Assembly (NCBI RefSeq): GCF_024753545.1
Contig: NZ_JANTOO010000002.1
Coordinates: 62,001 to 126,000, forward strand
DNA from: Lysinibacillus pinottii
Lineage (GTDB): Bacteria > Bacillota > Bacilli > Bacillales_A > Planococcaceae
Direction of reading: 5' to 3'
Length of the DNA: 64,000 nt
Position numbers and translations under genes: made by a program. Below are positions 25,264 to 33,743 of the stretch, piece by piece. How positions within the stretch are numbered: the stretch's first letter is position 1; each line of letters begins with the position of its first letter. Under the pieces are notes generated by a model. The model saw nothing but the letters and a program-made list of their open reading frames with translations. It was not told the origin of the DNA and ran no database searches.

Positions 25264-26268
25264 TTATGTTTGTTGGGGATACTCATATCCAAAATGTTCG
25301 TAGGCTAAATGTGTCGCTACTCTTCCTCGTGGTGTACGTTGAATAAGCCCAATTTGCATGAGATAGGGTTCATATACATCTTCTATAGTCACCCGTTCCT
25401 CACCAATCGATGCTGCAAGCGTATCTAAGCCCACAGGACCTCCTCGAAAGCGCTCAATCATGTTAGTGACAAGTTTATGATCAATGTGATCAAGCCCTCT
25501 TGGATCGACTTGTAACAGCTCTAGCGCTTGCTTTGCAATGCCCTCCGTTATCATACCATCTCCAAGCACTTGTGCATAATCTCGTACTCGTTTCAATAAG
25601 CGATTGGCAATTCGAGGTGTGCCACGAGAGCGTTTCGCCATTTCCATTGCTGCTATTTGCTCAATTTCTACCTCAAATAAATGAGCACTGCGAGCAACTA
25701 TTTCAGCAAGGGAAATATCATCATAGTACTCTAAGCGTAATAAAACACCAAAGCGATCTCTTAGAGGTGCTGATAAGGCACCAGCTCTGGTTGTAGCACC
25801 TACAAGGGTAAAGGGAGGTAAATCAAGGCGTACAGAACGTGCTTCAGGACCTTTTCCCACAACAATATCTAAACAGAAGTCCTCCATTGCTGGATATAAC
25901 ACTTCTTCAATGGCACGAGGTAATCGATGAATCTCATCAATAAATAAAACATCACCAGGCTCTAGTGAACTTAAAATCGCTGCTAAATCTCCTGGACGTT
26001 CAATTGCAGGACCACTTGTCATGCGTACATTGACACTCATCTCATTTGCAATAACAACAGCTAATGTTGTTTTGCCAAGCCCTGGTGGCCCATATAACAG
26101 CACATGATCTAAACTTTCCTGCCGAAGTTTTGCTGCCTCAATGAAAATTTGTAAATTTTCCTTTACTTTATGTTGCCCTATGTATTGGGCTAACCTTTGC
26201 GGGCGTAAAGATAATTCAAATTGTTCATCATAGCCACTTGCCTCACTAGCCATCATACGTTCAGACAT
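25264..26268 (-). CDS. ruvB: Holliday junction branch-migration ATPase RuvB
   Basis: AAA+ motor that drives Holliday-junction branch migration with RuvA. The 334-residue protein has the Walker A GPPGLGKTT, Walker B LFIDEIHRL, sensor GATTRAG, arginine-finger region SAPLRDRFG, and a C-terminal winged helix with TPRGR. It lies 17 bases after ruvA. Confidence 0.98.
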   Translation of the reverse strand: MSERMMASEASGYDEQFELSLRPQRLAQYIGQHKVKENLQIFIEAAKLRQESLDHVLLYGPPGLGKTTLAVVIANEMSVNVRMTSGPAIERPGDLAAILSSLEPGDVLFIDEIHRLPRAIEEVLYPAMEDFCLDIVVGKGPEARSVRLDLPPFTLVGATTRAGALSAPLRDRFGVLLRLEYYDDISLAEIVARSAHLFEVEIEQIAAMEMAKRSRGTPRIANRLLKRVRDYAQVLGDGMITEGIAKQALELLQVDPRGLDHIDHKLVTNMIERFRGGPVGLDTLAASIGEERVTIEDVYEPYLMQIGLIQRTPRGRVATHLAYEHFGYEYPQQT

Positions 26269-26285
26269 GCCTCTTCCCTCCTTCC

Positions 26286-26906
26286 TTATTTTAATTTTAA
26301 TAATAGTTGTAACGCTTGTTTCATATAGGCATCTGTCGTTTCCAGCTTGTCGTTATCCTCAAGCAGTGGGCGAATTTTTTCGAGCTCCTTTTCAGAGTAA
26401 CCAAGTGCCGCTAAAGCAAGTATTGCTTCTTCTAATTCGTGTTTATAAGGATGAACGCCAAACAATGGCAGCTCATCTTCTGTACTCGGCAGTTCGATTG
26501 TCTCTAATAAAGAGCCTAGCTTGCCTTTTAAATCTAATATCATCTGACGAGCAGTTTTTTTACCTACTCCTGGGAACTTCACTAAAAACGTTTCATCTTC
26601 CCGTTCAATCGCACTTATAACCTGCTGTGGGTTGCCAGTCGCTAAGATAGCCAGCGCTCCCTTAGGACCTATTCCAGATACTAAAATTAACTTTCGAAAA
26701 AGCTCGCGTTGATCTAGATTTGGGAAACCATAAAGCACTTGTGCATCCTCTCGTACATGCAAATGAACATAAATTTGTTGCTCCATGGCTGATGTTCGAA
26801 ATGCAAACGGATTGGGCGTATTCAATTGCCAGCCAATACCCTTTTGTTCTAGCACAATATATTCTGGTGTAATACGAGTAATTAGTCCTTTTAAATAATC
26901 ATACAT
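26286..26906 (-). CDS. ruvA: Holliday junction DNA-binding protein RuvA
   Basis: Tetrameric junction-binding partner of RuvB. The 206 residues have an OB-fold domain, then two helix-hairpin-helix motifs (LILVSGIGPKGALAIL and LVKFPGVGKKTARQMIL), an acidic linker and the RuvB-binding C-terminal domain. First gene of ruvAB-queA-tgt; a LexA-type operator (26949-26962) sits just upstream. Confidence 0.97.
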   Translation of the reverse strand: MYDYLKGLITRITPEYIVLEQKGIGWQLNTPNPFAFRTSAMEQQIYVHLHVREDAQVLYGFPNLDQRELFRKLILVSGIGPKGALAILATGNPQQVISAIEREDETFLVKFPGVGKKTARQMILDLKGKLGSLLETIELPSTEDELPLFGVHPYKHELEEAILALAALGYSEKELEKIRPLLEDNDKLETTDAYMKQALQLLLKLK

Positions 26907-26934
26907 CTATATTCCCTCACAATCATCGTCTTCG

Positions 26935-26943
26935 ATTATAGCA
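26935..26943 (-). promoter_or_regulatory. Extended -10 promoter of ruvA
   Basis: Minus-strand TGCTATAAT about 30 bases upstream of the ruvA ATG; the -35 is weak, but TG at -15 compensates. Confidence 0.6.
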
Positions 26944-26948
26944 TATAG

Positions 26949-26962
26949 CGAACGAATGCTCG
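26949..26962. promoter_or_regulatory. LexA (DinR) box upstream of ruvAB
   Basis: CGAACGAATGCTCG matches the Bacillus SOS consensus CGAACRNRYGTTCG at all but one position and lies just upstream of the ruvA -10. RuvAB is a known LexA regulon member in B. subtilis. Confidence 0.7.
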
Positions 26963-26997
26963 ACAGAAAGTCCTGTTCAAAACGCTGTTCAAGACAA

Positions 26998-27023
26998 AAA
27001 TGACCGCCAAATGACGGTCATTT
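26998..27023 (-). terminator. Terminator of the ysxE-like gene
   Basis: AAATGACCG pairs with CGGTCATTT around an 8-base loop, followed by T residues on the minus strand. The upstream arm overlaps the stop codon of the ysxE-like gene. Confidence 0.75.
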
Positions 27024-27892
27024 CTTCACAAATCTATCAATATCGTACCACAGTTTTGGCCAATAGGTGAGGGCTCGTTTAGTAAATGGTACTAAATAAT
27101 CTAAAAATACTAGTTGCTGATCAAGGGGTAAATCCACAGCGAAAAGCCATTCCCTTAATAGTTCATTCGGATATTTTAAACGATGAAGCTTTCTTTTATC
27201 AAGCCGTTTCAGTTCTGGTAACTCCGCAAAGACTTTGGCTAAATCATAATCAACTGCAGGTAGCACCCGATGCAACCATAAAATATACTCGTCATCCGCT
27301 TCTCCAAGATGTGCCAAATCAAAATCAATTAAACGCAATTGTCCATCCGTGCACCATAAAAAATTATGATGCACGACATCCCCGTGCAATAGTGTAATTT
27401 CTTTTTCGGCTACATCTTCCAGCGCAATTAACTGCAGCGATTTATCACTATAATGCAATATTTGATCGATCTCTTCTTTTGTTAAGAAAGCCCGAAACTC
27501 ATTTCTTCTGCTTTTAAAACGCATATGACGCATTTGCCATTTTAAAAGTTGTGAATAGGTATGCAAGCCAGGCAAGCGTTGCCAAGCAACTTTTTTATAT
27601 GTGTCATGTAAAGCTATTAGTAGTTGAAGAGATTCCCTGCGATCCTTTTTATGAGCAAAATTGGCACCATGGCTACCTTCTTGCCATTCTTGCACAATTA
27701 GCTGCTCATCGTCACTTTGGACTAATGGTAGGATAAGATTAGGTTCAATTCGACCTAGCTGGCGATGAATTGTTCTTACCTTCTCTGCAATTTCTAGTTG
27801 TTTTGCTCGTTTGACAAAGTAAGTATTCGATCGATACCTATATTTCCAAATATTTGATTTTACCTCTTCGACAATATACGCTTTTTCACCAT
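27018..27892 (-). CDS. YsxE-like spore-coat-associated kinase-fold protein, apparent frameshift near its 5' end
   Basis: Resembles the CotS/YsxE family of aminoglycoside-phosphotransferase-like spore-coat proteins. It shows the Brenner-type catalytic loop LLHGDVVHHNFLW and the metal motif LRLIDFDLAH. The reading frame is open from a stop at 27903 to 27018 but has no ATG/GTG/TTG until the GTG at 27695, which would remove the N-lobe (VEEVKSNIWKYRYRS..YFVKRA). An ATG at 27890-27892, overlapping the safA stop, is in another frame. One extra A in the run of five A (27882-27886) would join them as MVKKAYIVEEV. Probably one indel or a sequencing error; the unbroken fallback is 27018-27695. Confidence 0.65.
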
Positions 27893-28872
27893 CGATAAGG
27901 CGTCATCCCGCCTGGGAAATAATGCGGTGACATCCAAGGTCCTACTGATGACGGGCATGGCGGTGGACAATGCGTTGGGCATGGTGGTGGTGGACAATGA
28001 CACGGATCCATTTGCCATGCAGGCATTGGCATCTGCATTGGTTGTGATTGACAGCCACATGATTGTGCTTCACAGCCACATGATTTGCCCATGTTCATGT
28101 CAGGCATCATATTAAATTGTGGCTGCATTTGTTGATTAGGCGTGTGGAAAAATGGTGATGTAGACTCTAAGAAGTCTTCCATCTCGCCCATTTTATTTTC
28201 TGGCATCTCAAAGGACATCGGCTGCTGCGGCATCATATACTGCTCGGCCTGTGGCTGCATTGGCATTGGCCACCACATTTGATGATAAATTGGTTGATGG
28301 CAGCTTGAGCAATGTGGTACTGGATGTGGCATGATATGCATTGGTGGTGCTGGTTGTGGTACTGGATGTGGCATTGGCTTCGCTACTGGTGGTGGTGGTG
28401 GCGGTGGCGGCGCTGGCTGTATTTGTACTGGTGGTGGTGTTGTGACTGTTTGCTCTACTTGTGGCATGACTACCTGTTGGTGCCAATTCATTTCTACAGG
28501 CTGTGGAACCCACATCGGTTGTTGTGGCATCTGCATTGGCATTGGCATTGGTATAGGTATTGGAATCATTTGTGGCTCAGGCATTGGCATTGGAGCAGGT
28601 GGTACAATTGGTGGTGGCGGTGGCATTGGTCTCTGTACCTCTTTTTTCGGAACTTCCTTAGGTGTCTCCTTATGCATTTGTGATTCCTTTTTTGGCATTT
28701 CTTTATGTGGCTCTTTGTTTATTTTTTCAGGCAAAATAATTTCCATGCCCGGGACAATATAATCTGGGTTGGCAAGATGGACATTGAGCCGCTTCAAATC
28801 TTCAAACGAAATGCCGTACTCTTTCGCAATCTTCCACAATGTGTCTCCCTTTTGAACAATATGAATACGCAA
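27886..28872 (-). CDS. safA: Spore coat morphogenetic protein SafA-like (LysM plus Pro/Met-rich tail)
   Basis: Spore-coat assembly protein. The start is the TTG at 28870-28872 (RIHIVQKGD) after GGGAGG; upstream in-frame codons run through that ribosome site. Residues 1-50 are a LysM domain (VQKGDTLWKIAKEYG..LNVHLANPDYIVPGMEI), closely matching B. subtilis SafA as I recall it. The rest is basic, then Pro/Met/Gln-rich low complexity. The tail is Cys-rich, with CGCEAQSCGC and CHCPPPPCPTHC, as in cross-linked coat proteins. It is divergent from niaR, and the stop overlaps the ysxE-like start region. Confidence 0.85.
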   Translation of the reverse strand: MRIHIVQKGDTLWKIAKEYGISFEDLKRLNVHLANPDYIVPGMEIILPEKINKEPHKEMPKKESQMHKETPKEVPKKEVQRPMPPPPPIVPPAPMPMPEPQMIPIPIPMPMPMQMPQQPMWVPQPVEMNWHQQVVMPQVEQTVTTPPPVQIQPAPPPPPPPPVAKPMPHPVPQPAPPMHIMPHPVPHCSSCHQPIYHQMWWPMPMQPQAEQYMMPQQPMSFEMPENKMGEMEDFLESTSPFFHTPNQQMQPQFNMMPDMNMGKSCGCEAQSCGCQSQPMQMPMPAWQMDPCHCPPPPCPTHCPPPCPSSVGPWMSPHYFPGGMTPYRW

Positions 28873-29013
28873 TTTTTTCCTCCCTTCCTCTCTACGTATC
28901 ATATGTTCAATGTTTCATTTGGATACAAAAATTTCAACAAGTTAGAAATGCTTCATGGTACACTAACCTATAGGGAATACTGTTTCCATTATTACGGGCA
29001 GAGGTGATCTCTT

Positions 29014-29547
29014 ATGAAAAAAATGTTAGGCGAGGAACGCCGACTGCAACTATTAGCGCAATTAAAAAAAAGTAAAACACCTATAACAGGGACAGACTTA
29101 GCTAAATTCGCCAATGTTTCTAGGCAAGTTATCGTCAATGATATGACTTTATTAAAGGCAAGAAACGAACCCATTATCGCTACGAGTCAGGGTTATCTTT
29201 ATATGCATCAGGAACAATTACAGCAAACTGTTGAACGCACATTTCCATGCATACACACATCTGAACAAACAGAGGACGAGCTAATGACGATTGTAGATTG
29301 TGGTGGCACAGTCAAAAATGTTATGGTTGAACATCCTATTTATGGTGAGTTAACTGCCTCAATCATGGTGTCAAACCGTCATGAGGTAACACAATTTATC
29401 GAACGGGTTAATGCCACTCAGGCTAATTACTTATCTGCACTAACGGGTGGCATTCATCTTCATGTCATTACAGCCCCCTCTGTTGAAGTATTAACGTTAA
29501 TTGAACAAGCCTTACAAAAAAAGGGCTATTTGGTAACAGACCAATAA
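29014..29547 (+). CDS. niaR: NAD biosynthesis repressor NiaR (HTH plus 3H domain)
   Basis: Nicotinic-acid-responsive repressor of NAD genes. The 177-residue protein has an N-terminal HTH (TPITGTDLAKFANVSRQVIVNDMTLLKARNEPI) and a 3H ligand-binding domain with VKNVMVEHPIYGEL and LTGGIHLHVI. AGAGGTGAT precedes the ATG. In B. subtilis it is divergent from the nad operon that precedes safA; here no nad gene is present between niaR and safA, so its targets must lie elsewhere. Confidence 0.92.
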   Translation: MKKMLGEERRLQLLAQLKKSKTPITGTDLAKFANVSRQVIVNDMTLLKARNEPIIATSQGYLYMHQEQLQQTVERTFPCIHTSEQTEDELMTIVDCGGTVKNVMVEHPIYGELTASIMVSNRHEVTQFIERVNATQANYLSALTGGIHLHVITAPSVEVLTLIEQALQKKGYLVTDQ

Positions 29548-29550
29548 AAT

Positions 29551-29582
29551 AAAAAAGCACAGTATTTGCTCATACTGTGCTT
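29551..29582. terminator. Bidirectional terminator between niaR and the DCC gene
   Basis: AAGCACAGTA pairs with TACTGTGCTT, with a strong T run on the minus strand and a weak one on the plus strand. Confidence 0.8.
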
Positions 29583-29624
29583 CAATGTGTGTTTCGAGTA
29601 TTCCTCTCCCTTTACCCCAACCTA

Positions 29625-30017
29625 TTAGGAAAGAAATCGTTGTCTTTGTGAAGGTGTAGGTAATAGACATTCCTTTTTTGTACCAAATAAACGATAGCGG
29701 TGCTTAGCAAACCTTCTATACAACGCATTGCGAATAATTGGAGGCACTAGGATGAAAAGATAATAACAAAGCCAAATCTTCTCCAAATTTCTGCATATTT
29801 TTAAGGCTGCTGTCGATTCAACATATGCTTTCCCATTTTCAATGAGGATTACACTATCTATATTCTCAGATATTTTGAACTGTCGGAGCAATGTTTGCCC
29901 GACATCACTTTGTAACGAAGCAAATTGAAAATAGCCTGCTTGATCATGTTTGATAATAAATTGAACGCTGCTATCACAAAAGTTACAAATACCATCAAAT
30001 AAAATAATCCCACGCAT
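29625..30017 (-). CDS. Thiol-disulfide oxidoreductase, DCC family (DUF393)
   Basis: A small protein of 130 residues with the family signature ILFDGICNFCDSSVQFI (D-x-x-C-x-x-C) at residues 5-20, followed by FASLQSD. The Cys pair suggests a thioredoxin-like redox role, but no substrate is known. GGGGGAAATAG precedes the ATG. It sits 21 bases after pheA and may be cotranscribed. It is not in this position in B. subtilis as I recall. Confidence 0.85.
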   Translation of the reverse strand: MRGIILFDGICNFCDSSVQFIIKHDQAGYFQFASLQSDVGQTLLRQFKISENIDSVILIENGKAYVESTAALKICRNLEKIWLCYYLFILVPPIIRNALYRRFAKHRYRLFGTKKECLLPTPSQRQRFLS

Positions 30018-30038
30018 TCTATTTCCCCCTTATAGCTA

Positions 30039-30917
30039 TTATGCTTCGTCAGACGTAAGATACGTAAAGTATGTACCGAGTGACTTTACTTTGCAACCTA
30101 GTGCAGCTAGTTCTTCCATTGCACCGCGCATCATCGGTACTTTTTCATCCGCTAACACATCTATCATGAAGAAATAATCCCCTAGTCCTGTTTTCAATGG
30201 ACGCGATTCAATTTTACTTAAATTCAGTTGACGCCATGCAAAGACAGATAGCACTTGATGCAATGCCCCTGAACGGTCAGTCGGCAATGTAATCATTAAA
30301 GTTGTTTTCGCTTGCCCATTTGAAAGTTCTTGTGGCAATCGTTGGTTTTGCTTAGACAGAACAAAGAAACGAGTATGGTTAAAATGGAAATCATGGATAT
30401 TGGACTCTACTATTTCAAGGTCATATTTTTCTGCGGCAGCTGCATTTCCAACCGCTGCTATACATTGTTCTGGGTTTTCAGATACGTATTTTGCGGCAGC
30501 TGCTGTTGAAGTTGTTTGTTGTAGTGGTACATGACTGAAACGATAAAATAAATATTTATGGCATTGTGCTAGAGCATGTGGATGGGAATAGACCCCTTCA
30601 ATGGACTGCCAATTATCTTTTTGTGCTTTATTGACCATTAAATGCTGCTGTATTTTCAGTAATAATTCACCTGTTACATATAGTGATGCTTCATGGAATA
30701 AATAATCAAGTGTAAGCGTAACTGAACCTTCTAAGGCATTTTCTAATGGTACAACGGCTAGATCTACCTTTCCCTCTGCTACTGCCTCAATACATTCAGG
30801 AATCGTTGCACAGGGTACAAGCCACTCATTTGGAAAAGTAGCCTTTGTTGCTAAGTATGTAAATGATGCTTCCGGTCCTAAATATGCGATTCGATTTCTC
30901 CATTGTTGCTTTGTCAT
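30039..30917 (-). CDS. pheA: Prephenate dehydratase
   Basis: Converts prephenate to phenylpyruvate for phenylalanine synthesis. The 292-residue protein has the PDT domain with the catalytic TRF in NHTRFFVL and a C-terminal ACT domain (GALHQVLSVF; the Phe-binding ESRP in LSKIESRPLKT). AAAGGAGG precedes the ATG. It has its own promoter (31040-31069) and a structured leader containing an anti-Shine-Dalgarno sequence. Confidence 0.97.
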   Translation of the reverse strand: MTKQQWRNRIAYLGPEASFTYLATKATFPNEWLVPCATIPECIEAVAEGKVDLAVVPLENALEGSVTLTLDYLFHEASLYVTGELLLKIQQHLMVNKAQKDNWQSIEGVYSHPHALAQCHKYLFYRFSHVPLQQTTSTAAAAKYVSENPEQCIAAVGNAAAAEKYDLEIVESNIHDFHFNHTRFFVLSKQNQRLPQELSNGQAKTTLMITLPTDRSGALHQVLSVFAWRQLNLSKIESRPLKTGLGDYFFMIDVLADEKVPMMRGAMEELAALGCKVKSLGTYFTYLTSDEA

Positions 30918-30937
30918 TGCAAAAACCTCCTTTATGG

Positions 30938-30989
30938 AATAAGGAGCAGTCCCTAGCGATGATGTATCACTGAGGGACAGCTCCTTATT
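30938..30989 (-). promoter_or_regulatory. Long hairpin in the pheA leader with competing Shine-Dalgarno pairing
   Basis: AATAAGGAGC.GTCCCT pairs with AGGGAC.GCTCCTTATT (one internal mismatch). There is no T run after it. The 3' arm CTCCTT can instead pair with AAGGAG of the pheA ribosome site 8 bases downstream, giving two exclusive structures. Confidence 0.45.
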
Positions 30990-31039
30990 TGAGCTTTGGT
31001 ATCGTATTATTACTCCAGTGCTTCAAGAGCATATGGATT

Positions 31040-31069
31040 ATTAAACACGATAATTGTCATTTTTGTCAA
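31040..31069 (-). promoter_or_regulatory. SigA promoter of pheA
   Basis: Minus-strand TTGACA (31064-31069), 18-base spacer, TTTAAT (31040-31045), in the gap between pheB and pheA. Confidence 0.6.
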
Positions 31070-31098
31070 AAATTAAAGGATCGAACACCTTACTATGA

Positions 31099-31554
31099 TT
31101 ATAAAGCACCAGAACTAATGACTTCCGCTGACTCAACAAAATCTAACCGTTTTAATTGCTGGATTAGGTCATCAAGATCACATGTCATACTTGTTACATC
31201 TAGTGATAATGTAACATTGGCACGTCCCTGAATAGGGATTGTTTGATGAATCGTCAATACGTTACAATGTGTAATTGTCACAGTTTCTAGAAGCTTAGCA
31301 AGTGTTCCTTTTCTATCTTGAAGCTGTAAAAAGACTGTTAAAATGCGTTCCTGCACGATTGAATGAAAAGGAAAAACCGCATCACGATATTTGTAAAACG
31401 CACTTCGCGATAAATCCACCTGCTTTACCGCATCCCAAATGGAAGATACTGAACCACTTGATAATAAGTGTTTCGCCTCCAAAGTTTTTTGCATTGCATC
31501 CGTTAAAACATCCTCACGAACTAAATAATATCGCTGATTCGCAACATTCTTCAT
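31099..31554 (-). CDS. pheB: ACT domain protein PheB
   Basis: A 151-residue protein with an N-terminal HTH-like region (SIWDAVKQVDLSRSAFYKYRDAVFP) and a C-terminal ACT domain of the kind that binds amino acids (GRANVTLSLDVTSM). It lies between obgE and pheA as in Bacilli, where it is named PheB. The start at 31554 follows AGGGGG; the ATG seven codons upstream has no ribosome site. The exact role is unknown, probably regulatory in Phe metabolism. Confidence 0.88.
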   Translation of the reverse strand: MKNVANQRYYLVREDVLTDAMQKTLEAKHLLSSGSVSSIWDAVKQVDLSRSAFYKYRDAVFPFHSIVQERILTVFLQLQDRKGTLAKLLETVTITHCNVLTIHQTIPIQGRANVTLSLDVTSMTCDLDDLIQQLKRLDFVESAEVISSGAL

Positions 31555-31578
31555 ACGCTTCCCCCTAAAACTCATGTC

Positions 31579-32868
31579 TTAATCGACAAATTCAAATTCA
31601 AACTCTTGTAGGCGAACTGTATCGCCATCCTGTGCTCCACGTTCACGTAGAGCCTCGTCCACACCCATTGCACGCAATTGACGAGCAAAACGACGTATTC
31701 CATCTTCACGGCTAAAGTCCGTCATTTTAAATAAACGTTCAATGGCATAGCCACTAATAATAAATGTACCATCATCGTCACGAGTGATTTCAAAATCTTC
31801 ACCTTTTGCCTCATGCTTGTACATAACCGTTGCGTCTGATTGTTCCTCTACTTCATCATACAGTGGGAATTCAGGCGTTACTTCTAATAGATCCGCAATA
31901 GCAAACAATAGCTCTTTTAATCCTTGACGAGAAACAGCAGAAATTGGGAAAATCTGAACGTCTTCCCCTACCTTTTGGCGGAATGCTGTTAAGTTTTCCT
32001 CTGCATCTGGCATATCCATTTTATTGGCTACAATAATTTGTGGACGCTCTGTTAACCGAAGATTATATTGTTTTAGTTCTTCATTGATTGTTAAATAATC
32101 CTCATATGGATCGCGACCTTCCATTCCTGACATATCAATCACATGGACAATAACGCGTGTACGTTCAATATGTCGTAAAAATTGGTGGCCTAATCCTACC
32201 CCTTCATGAGCTCCCTCAATTAGCCCTGGTAAATCTGCCATCGCAAAGCTTCGGTGATCATCTGTTTCAATCATGCCTAAGTTCGGTACAATTGTCGTGA
32301 AATGATACGCACCAATTTTTGGCTTAGCAGCAGAAACAACAGATAAAAGTGTTGATTTACCAACACTTGGGAAACCAACTAATCCTACATCTGCTAAAAC
32401 TTTTAACTCTAATATAACATTTAATTCTTGTCCTGGCTCACCTTTTTCAGAAAGTTCTGGCGCTGGGTTGGCAGGTGTTGCAAAGCGAGAATTTCCACGT
32501 CCACCTCGCCCTGCTTTCGCAATAACGGCTCTTTGCCCATGCTCGACTAAGTCAGCAATAACAGCATTTGTTTCTTCATTCATAACCACTGTACCTGGTG
32601 GAACTTTAACAATTAAATCTTCCGCATTTTTACCGTGCATGCCTTTACTCATACCATGCTCGCCACGCGGTGCTTTAAAATGGCGTTTATAGCGGAAATC
32701 CATTAACGTACGTAAGCCTTCCTCTACTTCAAATACGACATTCCCGCCATGTCCACCATCTCCACCAGCTGGACCACCATTCGGTACATATTTTTCTCGG
32801 CGAAAGGCAACCATGCCATCTCCGCCGTCTCCACCTTTAACATAAATCTTTACGTGATCGACAAACAT
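31579..32868 (-). CDS. obgE: GTPase Obg/CgtA
   Basis: Ribosome-associated GTPase needed for 50S assembly and linked to stress and sporulation control. The 429 residues comprise a glycine-rich Obg fold (1-158), a G domain with GFPSVGKST, DLPGLIEGA and NKMDMPDA, and the C-terminal OCT domain found in Gram-positives. Five bases separate it from spo0B, and pheB follows closely. Confidence 0.97.
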   Translation of the reverse strand: MFVDHVKIYVKGGDGGDGMVAFRREKYVPNGGPAGGDGGHGGNVVFEVEEGLRTLMDFRYKRHFKAPRGEHGMSKGMHGKNAEDLIVKVPPGTVVMNEETNAVIADLVEHGQRAVIAKAGRGGRGNSRFATPANPAPELSEKGEPGQELNVILELKVLADVGLVGFPSVGKSTLLSVVSAAKPKIGAYHFTTIVPNLGMIETDDHRSFAMADLPGLIEGAHEGVGLGHQFLRHIERTRVIVHVIDMSGMEGRDPYEDYLTINEELKQYNLRLTERPQIIVANKMDMPDAEENLTAFRQKVGEDVQIFPISAVSRQGLKELLFAIADLLEVTPEFPLYDEVEEQSDATVMYKHEAKGEDFEITRDDDGTFIISGYAIERLFKMTDFSREDGIRRFARQLRAMGVDEALRERGAQDGDTVRLQEFEFEFVD

Positions 32869-32873
32869 TTAGT

Positions 32874-33401
32874 TCACTCCCTATTTGCACTCAAGACATA
32901 TTGCCAGCGTGTATTTGTCTGCTCAATTGTTTGAATGTCGAATTGTTTCAAACCTTTTTCGGTGAATGCATCAGCACTCCATAACCCATTTAGCGTGAAT
33001 GTCACGGCAAATGTATGATCGTCAACACGTACATCAAGCGTTAGGATCTGCTCTGTAAATGGATCTAATGTATCATAAACATGCATAACTGTTTTGTTTA
33101 AGTAATCTACAACTTCCTGATCAATCTCATTGGTCACAGGCTTTTTTATCTCGCCGTTTATTTTCCAAGTGAAGGAAGGGAAACGCCATCCTGCTGTTTG
33201 GAGCCATTCAATTGTTTGTGGTAATTGTAGTCGATTGAGGATAGAAAACACTCTTAACTGTTCTGAAAAATGCTGAATAAGTTCCTTTGATTCATCAACT
33301 CTACCTAAATCTAAATTCATGCGAATCAATTGCAGTTGATTCACAAAATCATGATTTGCAAAACGTAATACTTCACTAATGGTTAGTGATTGATTGTTCA
33401 T
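32874..33401 (-). CDS. spo0B: Sporulation phosphotransferase Spo0B
   Basis: Phosphorelay protein passing phosphate from Spo0F to Spo0A. The 175 residues begin at 33401 (MNNQSLTISEVL) after GGAGTGA; 25 further in-frame codons upstream lack a ribosome site. The phosphoacceptor His lies in FANHDFVNQLQLI (about residue 17), in the helical hairpin. A degenerate kinase-like C-terminal domain follows. The position between rpmA and obgE is the classical one. Confidence 0.9.
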   Translation of the reverse strand: MNNQSLTISEVLRFANHDFVNQLQLIRMNLDLGRVDESKELIQHFSEQLRVFSILNRLQLPQTIEWLQTAGWRFPSFTWKINGEIKKPVTNEIDQEVVDYLNKTVMHVYDTLDPFTEQILTLDVRVDDHTFAVTFTLNGLWSADAFTEKGLKQFDIQTIEQTNTRWQYVLSANRE

Positions 33402-33431
33402 CCCATTCACTCCAATAAAGTTATCTTTACT

Positions 33432-33440
33432 AGTATAACA
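33432..33440 (-). promoter_or_regulatory. Extended -10 promoter of spo0B-obgE-pheB
   Basis: Minus-strand TGTTATACT, a TGn-extended -10, about 30 bases before the spo0B start; no clear -35. The rest of the gap (33441-33689) holds no gene that I recognise. Confidence 0.5.
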
Positions 33441-33689
33441 AGTTTTGCTGTATTTTTCCCTTAATTCTTTATTCAATTATCCCTGAGCATATTTGAATAA
33501 AGAATCAGTTTGCTTTGGACCAACAAGATGTTGATTAGTCCTTGCCTCAAGGCATGGCTACCATAGACAGAATTCCTTTATTTCGATGGTTTTAACTCTA
33601 CTGAAATAAAATGAAAACCGTCATCACCTTGAGCTATTGATCCATGTTTAATTCTACAGTCGTCTGTTGAAAGAGGCTGAAATTTAGCC

Positions 33690-33718
33690 AAAAAAAGGAC
33701 TGCAATAAATGCAGTCCT
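33690..33718 (-). terminator. Terminator of rplU-prp-rpmA
   Basis: AGGACTGCA pairs with TGCAGTCCT around ATAAA, followed by seven T on the minus strand. Confidence 0.9.
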
Positions 33719-33743
33719 CCGCTTTATGATATCTTATAAAAGA

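Noticed and set aside
28312..28762. Plus-strand frames extremely rich in Trp or Gly/Cys opposite safA
   Set aside because: They are antisense shadows of the Pro/Met/Gln codons in the low-complexity part of safA and have no ribosome site.
33477..33689. Possible small gene or riboswitch between spo0B and rpmA
   Set aside because: Only a weak inverted repeat (GATGGTTTT/AAAACCGTC around 33585-33620) was seen; no frame with a ribosome site and no known riboswitch core.
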